Below are positions 54,290-62,672 of a stretch of DNA of 64,000 nucleotides, in pieces (position 1 is the stretch's first letter; each line of letters begins with the position of its first letter). The DNA comes from CAYMQB01 sp964392665. GTDB taxonomy: Bacteria > Hydrothermota > E44-bin80. The DNA is taken from positions 62,001-126,000 of the forward strand of contig CAYMQB010000001.1 of assembly GCA_964392665.1 (NCBI GenBank). Reading direction: 5' to 3'. The notes under the pieces are model-generated. The model was not told the origin of the DNA and did no database searches. It worked only from the letters and a program-made list of their open reading frames with translations. The translations under genes and the position numbers were made by a program.

Positions 54290-54495
54290 TAACCTACTCC
54301 CAATGACGATCTTAAACAACGAGATTCTGAAATGAATTCAGAATGACATTGTTCAACGTAGAATGACATGCTACTGATGTGTAAAAGCCAGATTCTAAAA
54401 ACGAGTCCGGAATGACACAAAGAAGGTCCTGATGCTCGAACGTTGAGATGCTGAAACAAGCCTGCCTTTGAGCAAAGCGGAGGGTTCATTATGAC
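54290..54495 (+). repeat. Dispersed GAATGACA-type repeats, opposite orientation to 48.8 kb
   Basis: The gap 54218-54574 contains ATTCTGAA/TTCAGAAT hairpin ends (54324-54331 and 54337-54344) followed by GACA, further AGAATGACA and GGAATGACAC ends, and the 50-bp unit 54446-54495, which is the reverse complement of 48862-48911 (42 of 50). No gene is supported. Confidence 0.65.
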
Positions 54496-54535
54496 AAAAT
54501 TTGTGCTTGAAATGGAACTTTTTGTTTCTTTTTAT

Positions 54536-54564
54536 TTGACAAAGTCGCTGTTTTATTATATATA
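54536..54564 (+). promoter_or_regulatory. Sigma70-type promoter of tRNA-Arg/tRNA-His
   Basis: TTGACA (54536-54541), a 17-bp spacer and TATATA (54559-54564) predict a start near 54571, four bases before tRNA-Arg. Confidence 0.75.
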
Positions 54565-54574
54565 TTTTTAATAT

Positions 54575-54649
<75 letters not shown>

Positions 54650-54657
54650 CAAAAAAT

Positions 54658-54732
54658 GGTGAGCGTAGCTCAACTGGTTAGAGCACTGGACTGTGGCTCC
54701 AGAGGCTGTGGGTTCAAGGCCCATCGCTCACC
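54658..54732 (+). tRNA. tRNA-His (GTG)
   Basis: The acceptor GTGAGCG/CGCTCAC has an extra 5' G at 54658 pairing with the C discriminator, diagnostic of tRNA-His. The anticodon loop CTGTGGC gives GTG. It lies 8 nt after tRNA-Arg and is followed by CTTTTT, which may help termination. Confidence 0.95.
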
Positions 54733-54831
54733 CTTTTTATACTCACAATATAATTTCATTCCCCTTGAGAAACTCTAAGACCGATAAGCGGTAAACTTTT
54801 CAGTGCCAACATAGCAGTTTACAACAACAAT

Positions 54832-55128
54832 CTACTTCTTTCTCTTATTCTGGTTTTTTTTCTCTCTTTCCATAATTTCCTCAATCTTTCTTTCTTCCCA
54901 TTCCTTTCCGAGTATGCCGCTCAAACCAAAGACACTGAAAGCATGCGCCAATACTCCTATCCCCCATCCCAAGAGTGGCCAATAGAACCACAAAGATTTT
55001 ATTGAAGTAAGAACGTTCAGCAAAAACAATCCAATATTTACTATTATATAGATGAATAAGTGAATGTAAAACGATTTTAATTCTTCGACTCTTCTCTTTG
55101 CCTCCTTGTATTTTTCATCCTCTTTCAT
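54832..55128 (-). CDS. 2TM-domain membrane protein
   Basis: This 98-residue protein has a charged N-terminal helix (KYKEAKRRVEELKSFYIH), two membrane helices (about 20-40 and 48-68; YIIVNIGLFLLNVL and FYWPLLGWGIGVLAHAFSVF) and a basic coiled tail. This is the 2TM family, whose function is unknown and which is sometimes fused to histidine kinases. The ATG at 55128 has GAGGAGGT upstream; the open frame extending to 55224 overlaps the DUF35 gene and is not expected to be used. Confidence 0.82.
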   Translation of the reverse strand: MKEDEKYKEAKRRVEELKSFYIHLFIYIIVNIGLFLLNVLTSIKSLWFYWPLLGWGIGVLAHAFSVFGLSGILGKEWEERKIEEIMEREKKNQNKRKK

Positions 55129-55192
55129 ATAGACCTCCTCCGTAAATTGCATTATCAGACTTTGTCTTCCCAGTAGATGCAGTATTGCCTCT

Positions 55193-55582
55193 TTAAACAA
55201 GCCTTGCTTTGTATCCGTATGCAATTACACCTGTTTTTCCTTCCGCCTGCAATTTCCTGAAAACAAGATGAACTTTCTTACCAGATGAAACCTCTTCCGG
55301 ATTCACATCCACAACCTGTGTTGTGATTCTCACTCCATTATCCAATTCAATTATAGCAATTACATACGGCGTATTATGTTCCATGAATTGTGCACCGATA
55401 AAAATCGTTGTGTAAGTGACAATTTTTCCGGTATCTGGCATTAAAAGGTCTTCGAATTCCTTAGCTCCGCATTCGGGACAAACACACCTTTTGGGAAATA
55501 TTACTTTTCCACAACTTCTGCATTTTTGTCCGCTAAGTCTGTACCTTTCTATTCTTTTTCGCCAAACTTTTGGTGTGCTCAT
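55193..55582 (-). CDS. DUF35 zinc-ribbon/OB-fold protein, acyl-CoA complex scaffold
   Basis: This 129-residue protein has an N-terminal rubredoxin-like zinc ribbon with two CxxC pairs (QKCRSCGKVIFPKR, CVCPECGAKEFE) followed by an OB fold (GKIVTYTTIFIGAQF, TPYVIAIIELDNGVRI). In archaea the DUF35 protein bridges acetoacetyl-CoA thiolase and HMG-CoA synthase so that the intermediate is channelled through a shared CoA site. Here it follows thiolase and HMG-CoA synthase in the same order, and its ATG overlaps the thiolase stop (ATGA). ATG 55582 has GGAGGTGGT upstream. Confidence 0.88.
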   Translation of the reverse strand: MSTPKVWRKRIERYRLSGQKCRSCGKVIFPKRCVCPECGAKEFEDLLMPDTGKIVTYTTIFIGAQFMEHNTPYVIAIIELDNGVRITTQVVDVNPEEVSSGKKVHLVFRKLQAEGKTGVIAYGYKARLV

Positions 55583-56730
55583 TCTACCACCTCCATTATA
55601 TGAACAGCGCATGAGGCCCCGGTCCCTCCCATATTTTGACTCATTCCGATCTTCGCACCAGCTACCTGCCTTTGTCCAGCATTTCCTGTTAGTTGCTTAT
55701 ATATCTCGATAGCCTGTGCAATACCCGAAGCACCAACTGGATGTCCCTTTGCTTTCAATCCCCCACTCGTATTGATGGGAATTTTGCCTCCAATTTCAGT
55801 ATTCCCTTCTTCTGTAAAAACCCCGCTTTTTCCTTTTTGGACAAAACCCAGCTCTTCGATGCATATGAGTTCTGCAATTGCAAAACAATCATGAACCTCA
55901 CATACATCTATATCTTCAGGTTTCTTCCCAGCCATACTGTATGCCTTTTCACCGGCAATTCTCACCGCATCAAGAGCCGTTATGTCTTTTCGCGAATGAA
56001 GGGCAATCGTATCAGATGCTACTCCCGAACCTGATATTTTAACTATTTTCTCTTTCATTGTCTTAACTATGTCCAGGGGCGCAAGAATTATTGCAGCCGC
56101 ACCGTCGGTTATCGGCGAACATTCAAGAAGGGTGAGAGGATCCGCTACCATAACTGAATTAAGTACTGTATCCAGACTTACCTTTCGCTGAAACTGTGCA
56201 TCAGGATTGTTCGCACCATTCTTATGGCTTTTTACGGAAACAGAAGCAAGCTGTTCTCTTGTTGTACCGTATCTATCCATATGCGCACGAGCCATCAAAG
56301 CATACAACGCCGGGAAAGTTGCTCCAAAATATGCTTCATTTTCAACATCTGCGGCTGCTGCCAGAGCACCCGTTACATCTTCACAATCCGTCATTTTTTC
56401 GACACCCCCGACCAAAACGACATCACTTATTTCCGCAGCTACCTCAATAAAACCCTGTCTTAAAGCTATTGCTCCAGAAGCACAGGCAGATTCCACACGA
56501 ACCGCTGGAATGTTCTTCACACCAAGGTAATCGGCAAGTAGTGGACCTATGTGCTCCTGATTGTCAAAAAGCCCACTGGACATCGAGCCAACATACATAG
56601 AATCGATTTTAGAAACTTTAGCGTCTTCAAATGCCTTGAGTGCGGCTTCTACAAAAAGATCTCTTAAAGATTTATCCCAGTGCTCTTTAAATCGCGTTAG
56701 ACCTATTCCCAAAATTCCCACTTCTCTCAT
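55579..56730 (-). CDS. Archaeal-type acetoacetyl-CoA thiolase
   Basis: This 383-residue thiolase of the SCP-x/archaeal type condenses two acetyl-CoA, or cleaves acetoacetyl-CoA. The nucleophile Cys is in VESACASGAIAL (about 85), HDCFAIAEL replaces the NEAFA of classical thiolases, and the second active His is in GGLKAKGHPVGASG. It lies between HMG-CoA synthase and DUF35, the conserved archaeal gene order. ATG 56730 follows GGAGG. A palindromic site lies 40-54 bp upstream. Confidence 0.88.
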   Translation of the reverse strand: MREVGILGIGLTRFKEHWDKSLRDLFVEAALKAFEDAKVSKIDSMYVGSMSSGLFDNQEHIGPLLADYLGVKNIPAVRVESACASGAIALRQGFIEVAAEISDVVLVGGVEKMTDCEDVTGALAAAADVENEAYFGATFPALYALMARAHMDRYGTTREQLASVSVKSHKNGANNPDAQFQRKVSLDTVLNSVMVADPLTLLECSPITDGAAAIILAPLDIVKTMKEKIVKISGSGVASDTIALHSRKDITALDAVRIAGEKAYSMAGKKPEDIDVCEVHDCFAIAELICIEELGFVQKGKSGVFTEEGNTEIGGKIPINTSGGLKAKGHPVGASGIAQAIEIYKQLTGNAGQRQVAGAKIGMSQNMGGTGASCAVHIMEVVE

Positions 56731-56769
56731 ACAAACCTCCATTATTTCGTTTTTTTCGTTTATCCGGTC

Positions 56770-56784
56770 TGTTTAGTCTAAACA
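56770..56784 (-). promoter_or_regulatory. Putative operator palindrome upstream of the thiolase gene
   Basis: TGTTTAG-T-CTAAACA is a perfect 7+1+7 palindrome. A second half-site TGTTTAG lies at 56797-56803, 27 bp away. The site is in the 105-bp gap between HMG-CoA synthase and thiolase, suggesting internal control of the operon. Confidence 0.4.
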
Positions 56785-56835
56785 ATTTACTATGTTTGTT
56801 TAGTTAAAGATAATAAAAGCAGGCGTTTCTATCCA

Positions 56836-57882
56836 CTACTCATTAAGGATAATTTTTCCCCTGAAATTTGCATATTTCCCATAGTCAAGATAAATCCTCT
56901 TCTCTTCAAGCATTTCTCTAACCCTTGGAGCAATGGTTCGAACCTCATCGATCCTATCAGTAACACCAAATATGAAAGCATCGCTACCAGCACCTGAACC
57001 GAATGATACAATCAGGAGATTATCTTTGGGCTTTGACACATCCAGAGCAGCCGACAGACCTGTCGGTGAAGAACCCGAGTATGTGTTTCCCATATAGGGA
57101 ACAACCCATCCTGGTTCCATCTGTTCCTTTGTAAAACCTAATTGCTTTCCTACGGTTTGCGGAAACTTCCCATTTGGCATATGAAAAACCGCATAGGCAA
57201 AATCTTCGGGTTTCATACCTGCCTTTTTAAGAACTTCAAGACCAGCATTATATACATGCTTGAAATATGCTGGTTCACCAGTAAATCTTCCGCCATGTCT
57301 TGGATAGTATGCTCCCTCTCTTCTCCAAAAATCAGAAGTGTCGGTTGTAAAAGAGAATGTGTCCAAAACCTCTGCAACAACTTTTTCCTTCCCAAAAATA
57401 TATGCAGTTCCTCCCGCAGCAGCCGTATATTCCAATGCATCTCCTGGAGCACCTTGTGATGTATCTGCACCAATTGCAAGTGCGTACTGGAGTTCACCTG
57501 ACTTAACTTCATTATATGCCACCCACATTGCCTCCGTTCCAGCTTTACAGGCAAATTCAAAATCTGCGATATGCACTTCGGGAGTAATGCCAAGCGCCTC
57601 TGCAACAATCGTTCCTGAAGGTTTAACTGCATAAGGATGAGATTCTGAACCTACATAAACGGAACCAATCTTTTCGGGATTAATTCCCGCTCTTTTCAAA
57701 GCATTTCGCGCTGCTTCAACCGAGATAGTAACTGTATCTTCATCCATTCCTGGAACTGTTTTCTCATTTACGAGAAGACCCCTCTTAATAACCGCAGGGT
57801 CCTTTCCCCATTGGTTTGCAATATCCTCGACCTTTATTCTGTATCTTGGGACATAGCTTCCGTAACCTACAATTCCAACCAT
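56836..57882 (-). CDS. Archaeal-type hydroxymethylglutaryl-CoA synthase
   Basis: HMG-CoA synthase condenses acetoacetyl-CoA with acetyl-CoA. At 348 residues it matches the shorter archaeal form and not the roughly 390-residue bacterial MvaS. The catalytic Glu is in VGSESHPYAVKPSG (about 80), Cys in DFEFACKAGTEAM (about 111) and His in AVFHMPNGKFPQTVGKQLGF (about 235); the C-terminal GSGAGSDAF loop is intact. Bacteria with IspG normally have no need for the mevalonate route, so the product may enter acyl-CoA or branched-chain metabolism. The reverse reaction is also possible. ATG with AGGAGGA upstream. Confidence 0.92.
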   Translation of the reverse strand: MVGIVGYGSYVPRYRIKVEDIANQWGKDPAVIKRGLLVNEKTVPGMDEDTVTISVEAARNALKRAGINPEKIGSVYVGSESHPYAVKPSGTIVAEALGITPEVHIADFEFACKAGTEAMWVAYNEVKSGELQYALAIGADTSQGAPGDALEYTAAAGGTAYIFGKEKVVAEVLDTFSFTTDTSDFWRREGAYYPRHGGRFTGEPAYFKHVYNAGLEVLKKAGMKPEDFAYAVFHMPNGKFPQTVGKQLGFTKEQMEPGWVVPYMGNTYSGSSPTGLSAALDVSKPKDNLLIVSFGSGAGSDAFIFGVTDRIDEVRTIAPRVREMLEEKRIYLDYGKYANFRGKIILNE

Positions 57883-58068
57883 AAAATCCTCCTTATTCCA
57901 TTGACCAATTAAGTAATTAGGTAACTGGTAATTTCGTTTAGAGCGTCAATATCGTTTATTCACAATGACATTTTCTTTGCCGTGGTCTGTTATTCTCCTA
58001 ATTTCCGATTTCTACTTTCGCCTTTCAAAGACATTAGTTTTACAGCACGAAGTGCGTTACTTTCATTT

Positions 58069-59316
58069 CTATTCGCATTTCCCGAATATCATTGCAACTA
58101 CTGTCTTATCATCACCACCCATACTCGAAAACATACCATAAGGTTTTTCCGCTCCTATAGATACCTGACAGTCACCAGCCTTGTCCAGAAGCTGATGAAC
58201 AACATCCACTGCCTGACGAACTCCCGATGCACCGGTAGGATGCCCGTATCCGATTAAACCACCCGTTGTGTTTGTGGGGATTATTCCATCTGATTTTGTA
58301 TTTCCTTCCTTGACGAAATCCGCTCCTTCACCATGTCCTGCAAATCCTGCTGCTTCAATTGCCAGCAGGCCGGCAATACTGAAACAATCGTGCACATCGA
58401 GAACACTTAAATCTTTCGGTTTTAGTCCTGCACGCTCATAAGCTCGCTTTGCAGCAATTCCACAGGTAGTATTCTTTGTTAAATCCGGTGGCGGTGTAGT
58501 AAGATTATCCTGAACCTGTGCATATGCAACAACTTCAACCGCATCCTTCTTTTCGATTCCAATCTTCTTAAGGCCTTCTTCCGAAGCAAAGACAAGAGCA
58601 GATGCACCATCAGAAACCTTAGAACAGTCAAAAACATTTATGTGTTCGCAAAAAACCTTTGGATTGGGTGCAGTCATTGCAGTAGTATACAGATCGCTAT
58701 TCGTGTTGTGATATTCCTGAGCCTTTGGATTCTTCCGCGCATTCTCTATTGCATTAACATACCATTGTGACATTCCAGCCCTTATTTTTTCCTTACCGAA
58801 TTTTTCAAAACAGGCACCCGCTCTCTTGGAAAACTGATCGGGGAAAAAATATGCATGGCCATCCTTTCTCTCACCAACATACCATCCAGCACCAGCAAGG
58901 ATATCAGCTCCATAAACTGCTTTCACCGTATTCTGCACTTCAACACCTATTGCAAGCACAACGTCAGCCAAATCAGCAAGTATTGTCTTTATTGAAACTA
59001 CAAGAGCAAGTCCCCCGGAATCGCAAGCACCCTCAACCCGAACACAGGGTTTATACTGAAATGTCGGATGAACATATGGGAAGAATCCGCCGAGATTTCC
59101 CTGTTTGTTAAATCTGCCAGCCATAAAATTCCCTATCACACCTTCATCGATATTCTCTGGATTTTTAATCTGCTCAATTGCACCTTGACCTGCTTCCTTT
59201 ATATAATGTTCAATTCCTGGCCTTGCTTTTTTGGGATGAAATTCTTTCCTTCCAGTTCCAAGCGATACGGTGTTGAAGCCTCCACATGCAAATATTTTTT
59301 TTCTAAGGAACGCCAT
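58069..59316 (-). CDS. Thiolase family protein (SCP-x-like), second copy
   Basis: This 415-residue thiolase has the nucleophile in VEGACDSGGLALV (about 100), HDCFSIAGLL and GGLIGYGHPTGASG. It is longer than the thiolase at 55579 and has an unusual N-terminus (FACGGFNTVSLGTGRKEFH). It could act on 3-ketoacyl-CoAs of other chain lengths or branched acyl-CoAs. It follows the 3-hydroxyacyl-CoA dehydrogenase gene by 16 nt, the normal order for beta-oxidation or reverse beta-oxidation. GGGAGGAT precedes the ATG. Confidence 0.88.
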   Translation of the reverse strand: MAFLRKKIFACGGFNTVSLGTGRKEFHPKKARPGIEHYIKEAGQGAIEQIKNPENIDEGVIGNFMAGRFNKQGNLGGFFPYVHPTFQYKPCVRVEGACDSGGLALVVSIKTILADLADVVLAIGVEVQNTVKAVYGADILAGAGWYVGERKDGHAYFFPDQFSKRAGACFEKFGKEKIRAGMSQWYVNAIENARKNPKAQEYHNTNSDLYTTAMTAPNPKVFCEHINVFDCSKVSDGASALVFASEEGLKKIGIEKKDAVEVVAYAQVQDNLTTPPPDLTKNTTCGIAAKRAYERAGLKPKDLSVLDVHDCFSIAGLLAIEAAGFAGHGEGADFVKEGNTKSDGIIPTNTTGGLIGYGHPTGASGVRQAVDVVHQLLDKAGDCQVSIGAEKPYGMFSSMGGDDKTVVAMIFGKCE

Positions 59317-59332
59317 TTCACATCCTCCCTGT

Positions 59333-60667
59333 TTAAAGATAATTGTTTATTGGACCATAAAGCCAGTAAAAACCATTTGTTAACACTGCATTTACATCAT
59401 CGGATGACTTTGCAACACCCTGACTCACAAGACCTTCTGCAATCTCTTTTGTTTTCAGCATATACGCTCTTGCAACATCTGAACCCAATTTTTCATCTTT
59501 TTTAAGATTACCAAAATAACTTGATAGTCTATCGTTTTTCTTGGGATCTCTGAGCAGCGCTTTCCAGGAATCAAATCCTTCAGGCGGGCTACCAATTTCC
59601 CCATCCAGTTTTTCTTTCCATCCCTGGAAATTCACATACTTTCCTTTTTCGAGATCGTAAACGCCTGTCGGACGATTCTTTTCATATTTTAGAAATCCAT
59701 TTTTCTGAGACCCATCAGGATTTTGACCTCCGAGCACAGACTTTTCAACAAGTTTCTCTACCAGGTCACTTCTAAGATCCTCATCACCAAGATGTTCCCT
59801 CATTACTGTCAGAATGCACTGAAACACATCAATCCCCACATAGTCGATTAGTTGAAAAATGCCCATCGGTCTTACAAGAAAATCCTGGCTAACCTTATTA
59901 AGTATATAGATTGCCCCGGCAAGGGTATGAGTGTTTTTTAACTCATTTACTTTTTTAAGAGCAAAAAGCCCGTCTCTAACGAAGTGACCATTTCCAATAA
60001 AACCTGCTATATCATTGGAAGCTATAAGTTTTTTTCTGAGTTTTTTGCCCAGCTCTTCCGCAATATCCTTTAGTTCTTTTTTCGTGTTCTCCGCAGTAAT
60101 AACTTCTACAAGCTTCTGAACAACCGGCGGGTTATAGAAATGGTATCCAATTATTCGTCCCCCAAGACCAACTTCCTTATCGAGAATATTGATGGGTATC
60201 GATGATGTGTTTGTAAAGAAAAGTGTATCATCCGAGCATAGATCCTTGGCAGCTTTCAAAACCTTTATCTTGACCGTTTTATCCTCCACTATTGCTTCGA
60301 AGACAAGTTTCGCATCTTTAACTAATTCAAGAGACGTTCCAAACCTTGTCACCGCGAGTGCATCATTAACGAATTCCTTTATAATATGACCGTTTTCGAC
60401 AAGGTCCTTTCTCTGTTTATATATTCCTCTTAAGTTTACAATGCTTTTTTCGGCAACCTTGGTTAACATAGTTACTAAATAGCTTCTAAGTCCATCCAGG
60501 GCACTTTCGCTGACATCCACAAGGTTGAGCCTAAAAACCTTTCCCCTGTTATCGGATTTGAGTTTTAATTTTGCCATCTCTTGAGCAATAAGCGTGCTTA
60601 TTCCACTACCCATCTTACCTGCTGCTCCTATTATGGCGACATTTACAAGTCTCTCATTTAAATCCAT
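59333..60667 (-). CDS. 3-hydroxyacyl-CoA dehydrogenase
   Basis: This 444-residue enzyme interconverts 3-hydroxyacyl-CoA and 3-ketoacyl-CoA with NAD. The N-terminal Rossmann domain starts VAIIGAAGKMGSGI, where classical members have GAGxMGxGI. FTNTSSIPI, GYHFYNPP and the C-terminal 3HCDH domain follow. The protein is about 150 residues longer than fermentative Hbd, with a C-terminal extension (about 310-444). ATG 60667 has AGGAGG five bases upstream; the frame extends to 60697 without a better start. Confidence 0.88.
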   Translation of the reverse strand: MDLNERLVNVAIIGAAGKMGSGISTLIAQEMAKLKLKSDNRGKVFRLNLVDVSESALDGLRSYLVTMLTKVAEKSIVNLRGIYKQRKDLVENGHIIKEFVNDALAVTRFGTSLELVKDAKLVFEAIVEDKTVKIKVLKAAKDLCSDDTLFFTNTSSIPINILDKEVGLGGRIIGYHFYNPPVVQKLVEVITAENTKKELKDIAEELGKKLRKKLIASNDIAGFIGNGHFVRDGLFALKKVNELKNTHTLAGAIYILNKVSQDFLVRPMGIFQLIDYVGIDVFQCILTVMREHLGDEDLRSDLVEKLVEKSVLGGQNPDGSQKNGFLKYEKNRPTGVYDLEKGKYVNFQGWKEKLDGEIGSPPEGFDSWKALLRDPKKNDRLSSYFGNLKKDEKLGSDVARAYMLKTKEIAEGLVSQGVAKSSDDVNAVLTNGFYWLYGPINNYL

Positions 60668-60732
60668 TATACCTCCTTTTAATAGTGTCTTTGTCACTTA
60701 CCACTCTACACTGGATACTTATTACTATTTTC

Positions 60733-61503
60733 CTACCAGTTGGGCTTCCTTTTTTCGAGAAATGCAGCCAAACCCTCCTTCGATTCTGGATGAGAGAAAC
60801 ATAAACCGAATACCTCCGATTCGTATGCACTTCCTGTTTGAAAATTGGAATCAAAACCTTTGTTTATTACTTTTTTTGCAAGTTTTACAGCAACAGGTCC
60901 CTGTGATGCAATTTTTTCCGCAAATTTTTTCACTTCATCCATTAACGTCTCTGGTGCCAGAACATTCGTTACAAGACCAATTTCAAAAGCCCTCTTTACA
61001 TCGATAATATTTCCACTAAGGATTAATTCTCTTGCAATAGATGGTCCACATATCCTGGAAAGCCTCTGAGTTCCTGCAAACCCTGGTGTAACCCCAAGCC
61101 CCACTTCCGGCTGACCGAATTTGGCTTTTTCGCTGGCCCATCTTATATCACAGCACATTGCACACTCACATCCTCCGCCAAGAGCAAAACCATTAACTGC
61201 AGCAATTACAGGAATTTCGAGGTTCTCGAACCTGTTAAAAATCTTCTGCCCGAGTTGAGAAAATGCCCTGGCTTCAAGTTGGCTCATTTTGGCAAGTTCT
61301 GCTATATCCGCACCTGCTACAAACGCTCTTCCCTCACCGGTGATAACCGCAACTCTCAACTCAGTATCTTTTTCAACCTTATCCAGTAATGACCCCAACT
61401 CATGAAAAGTTTCGGTGTTCAAAGCGTTAAGCACATCAGGTCGGTTCATTTTGACATAACCAATGTTACCCTCTTTTTCATATAACAAATTTTTGTAAGC
61501 CAT
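60733..61503 (-). CDS. Enoyl-CoA hydratase (crotonase)
   Basis: This 256-residue crotonase hydrates trans-2-enoyl-CoA. The oxyanion-hole segments are AFVAGADIAELAKM and NGFALGGGCECAM. The two catalytic Glu are in GGGCECAMCCD and QPEVGLGVTPG. A C-terminal helix ending EKRKPNW is typical of short-chain crotonases. In the operon it acts between the dehydrogenase step and 3-hydroxyacyl-CoA dehydrogenase. It could also hydrate methylglutaconyl-CoA as LiuC does, which would link it to HMG-CoA (inference). Confidence 0.93.
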   Translation of the reverse strand: MAYKNLLYEKEGNIGYVKMNRPDVLNALNTETFHELGSLLDKVEKDTELRVAVITGEGRAFVAGADIAELAKMSQLEARAFSQLGQKIFNRFENLEIPVIAAVNGFALGGGCECAMCCDIRWASEKAKFGQPEVGLGVTPGFAGTQRLSRICGPSIARELILSGNIIDVKRAFEIGLVTNVLAPETLMDEVKKFAEKIASQGPVAVKLAKKVINKGFDSNFQTGSAYESEVFGLCFSHPESKEGLAAFLEKRKPNW

Positions 61504-61553
61504 AGTCCCTCCTCCTGCTTCTTGCGGTTTATTTAGCTATAAAGATCGTTTCA

Positions 61554-61570
61554 CCGACACGCTCCTCGCT
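61554..61570 (+). repeat. 17-bp motif shared with 38682-38698
   Basis: CCGACACGCTCCTCGCT occurs at both sites in intergenic DNA, in similar AT-rich context, and is probably a fragment of a dispersed repeat. Confidence 0.4.
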
Positions 61571-61586
61571 GCTCTGTCTTCCATCC

Positions 61587-62672
61587 TTAATATTCCCTGG
61601 CCTCCTCTTCTCCCTTCAACACCCTTAAACCTCCGAGAGCCAATGCCTTAAGTTCATCTTCTCCTGGAAAGATGATTACTCTGGCTATCTTTCCAACATA
61701 ATCTTTAACCCATTTCATCAACATTTCTGAATATGCAAGTCCTCCTGTAATAGCTATTGCATCGAGTTTGAAACTCAGAACCGCTGCCATTGCACCTATC
61801 TCTTTTCCTATCTGATATGCCAGTGCCTTGTAAACCTCCAATGCCTTACTATTCCCGTTCCTGATTCTCTTTTCAACTTCCACTGCGTTATGTGTTCCAA
61901 GATAGGCAACAAGACCACCTTCTTCGATAATCTTCTTTTTAAGTTCATCAAGAGTATATTTCTTTGAATAACATAATTCGACAAGTTCCACAACAGGAAG
62001 ATAGCCTGCTCTTGTCGGCGTAAATGGTCCTCCGCTTAAACCATGACTACAATCGATTATTCTTCCACCTTTTACAGCCGTAATCGATGTTCCCCCTCCA
62101 AGATGAGCAACAACCAATTGTGTATTTCTATATTCCTTTTTTATCTTTTTTGCGGTGAGTCTAGCTATTGCATGAATATTAAGTGCGTGTACTATACTAT
62201 CCCTGGGCAGTTCCGGCAAACCTGAATATCGAGCGAGAGGATTCAGTTCATCAACGGAAGGTGGATCAACAACATAAGAAGCGACACCATGTTCCCATGC
62301 AATTCCAAAGGCAAGTATACATCCAAGATTTGCCGCATGTTCTCCGTGTTTCGCCATCCGCGCATCTTGGATCATACTCTGATTTACTTTGTAAGTTCCC
62401 CCTTCGAGTGCCTTAAAGAGCCCACCGCGGGCAACTACCGCATCAATGGTATTTTTTTCAATTTTGTGTTTTTCCAGTAAGTCAAGAATAAGAGCCTTTC
62501 TGAATTCATATTGATCCCAAATGTTTTTAAATCTCTGTAATTCAAATGCAAAATGTGTTATGGTTTCCGAAAATACTAAAATCTCGTTTCGAAATATTGC
62601 AACTTTTGTAGAGGTTGAGCCAGGATTTATTACCAGTATCTCATACTTTTTATTTTTTCTCTGCCCTCTCAT
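61587..62672 (-). CDS. buk: Butyrate kinase
   Basis: This 361-residue ASKHA-fold kinase converts butyryl- or branched acyl-phosphate plus ADP to acid and ATP. Motifs are ILVINPGSTSTKVAIF (phosphate 1), VAHLGGGTSITAV, and CSHGLSGGPFTPTRAG; the length is normal for Buk. In Bacillus the gene stands with leucine dehydrogenase and phosphotransbutyrylase in the bkd operon, and here leucine dehydrogenase lies directly upstream (TGATG overlap). No phosphotransbutyrylase is visible, so it may be beyond the window. ATG 62672 is chosen; a TTG lies one codon upstream. Confidence 0.93.
   Translation of the reverse strand: MRGQRKNKKYEILVINPGSTSTKVAIFRNEILVFSETITHFAFELQRFKNIWDQYEFRKALILDLLEKHKIEKNTIDAVVARGGLFKALEGGTYKVNQSMIQDARMAKHGEHAANLGCILAFGIAWEHGVASYVVDPPSVDELNPLARYSGLPELPRDSIVHALNIHAIARLTAKKIKKEYRNTQLVVAHLGGGTSITAVKGGRIIDCSHGLSGGPFTPTRAGYLPVVELVELCYSKKYTLDELKKKIIEEGGLVAYLGTHNAVEVEKRIRNGNSKALEVYKALAYQIGKEIGAMAAVLSFKLDAIAITGGLAYSEMLMKWVKDYVGKIARVIIFPGEDELKALALGGLRVLKGEEEAREY

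Noticed and set aside
55129..55224. Longer start for the 2TM protein
   Set aside because: It overlaps the DUF35 gene, and the GAGGAGGT site supports the ATG at 55128.
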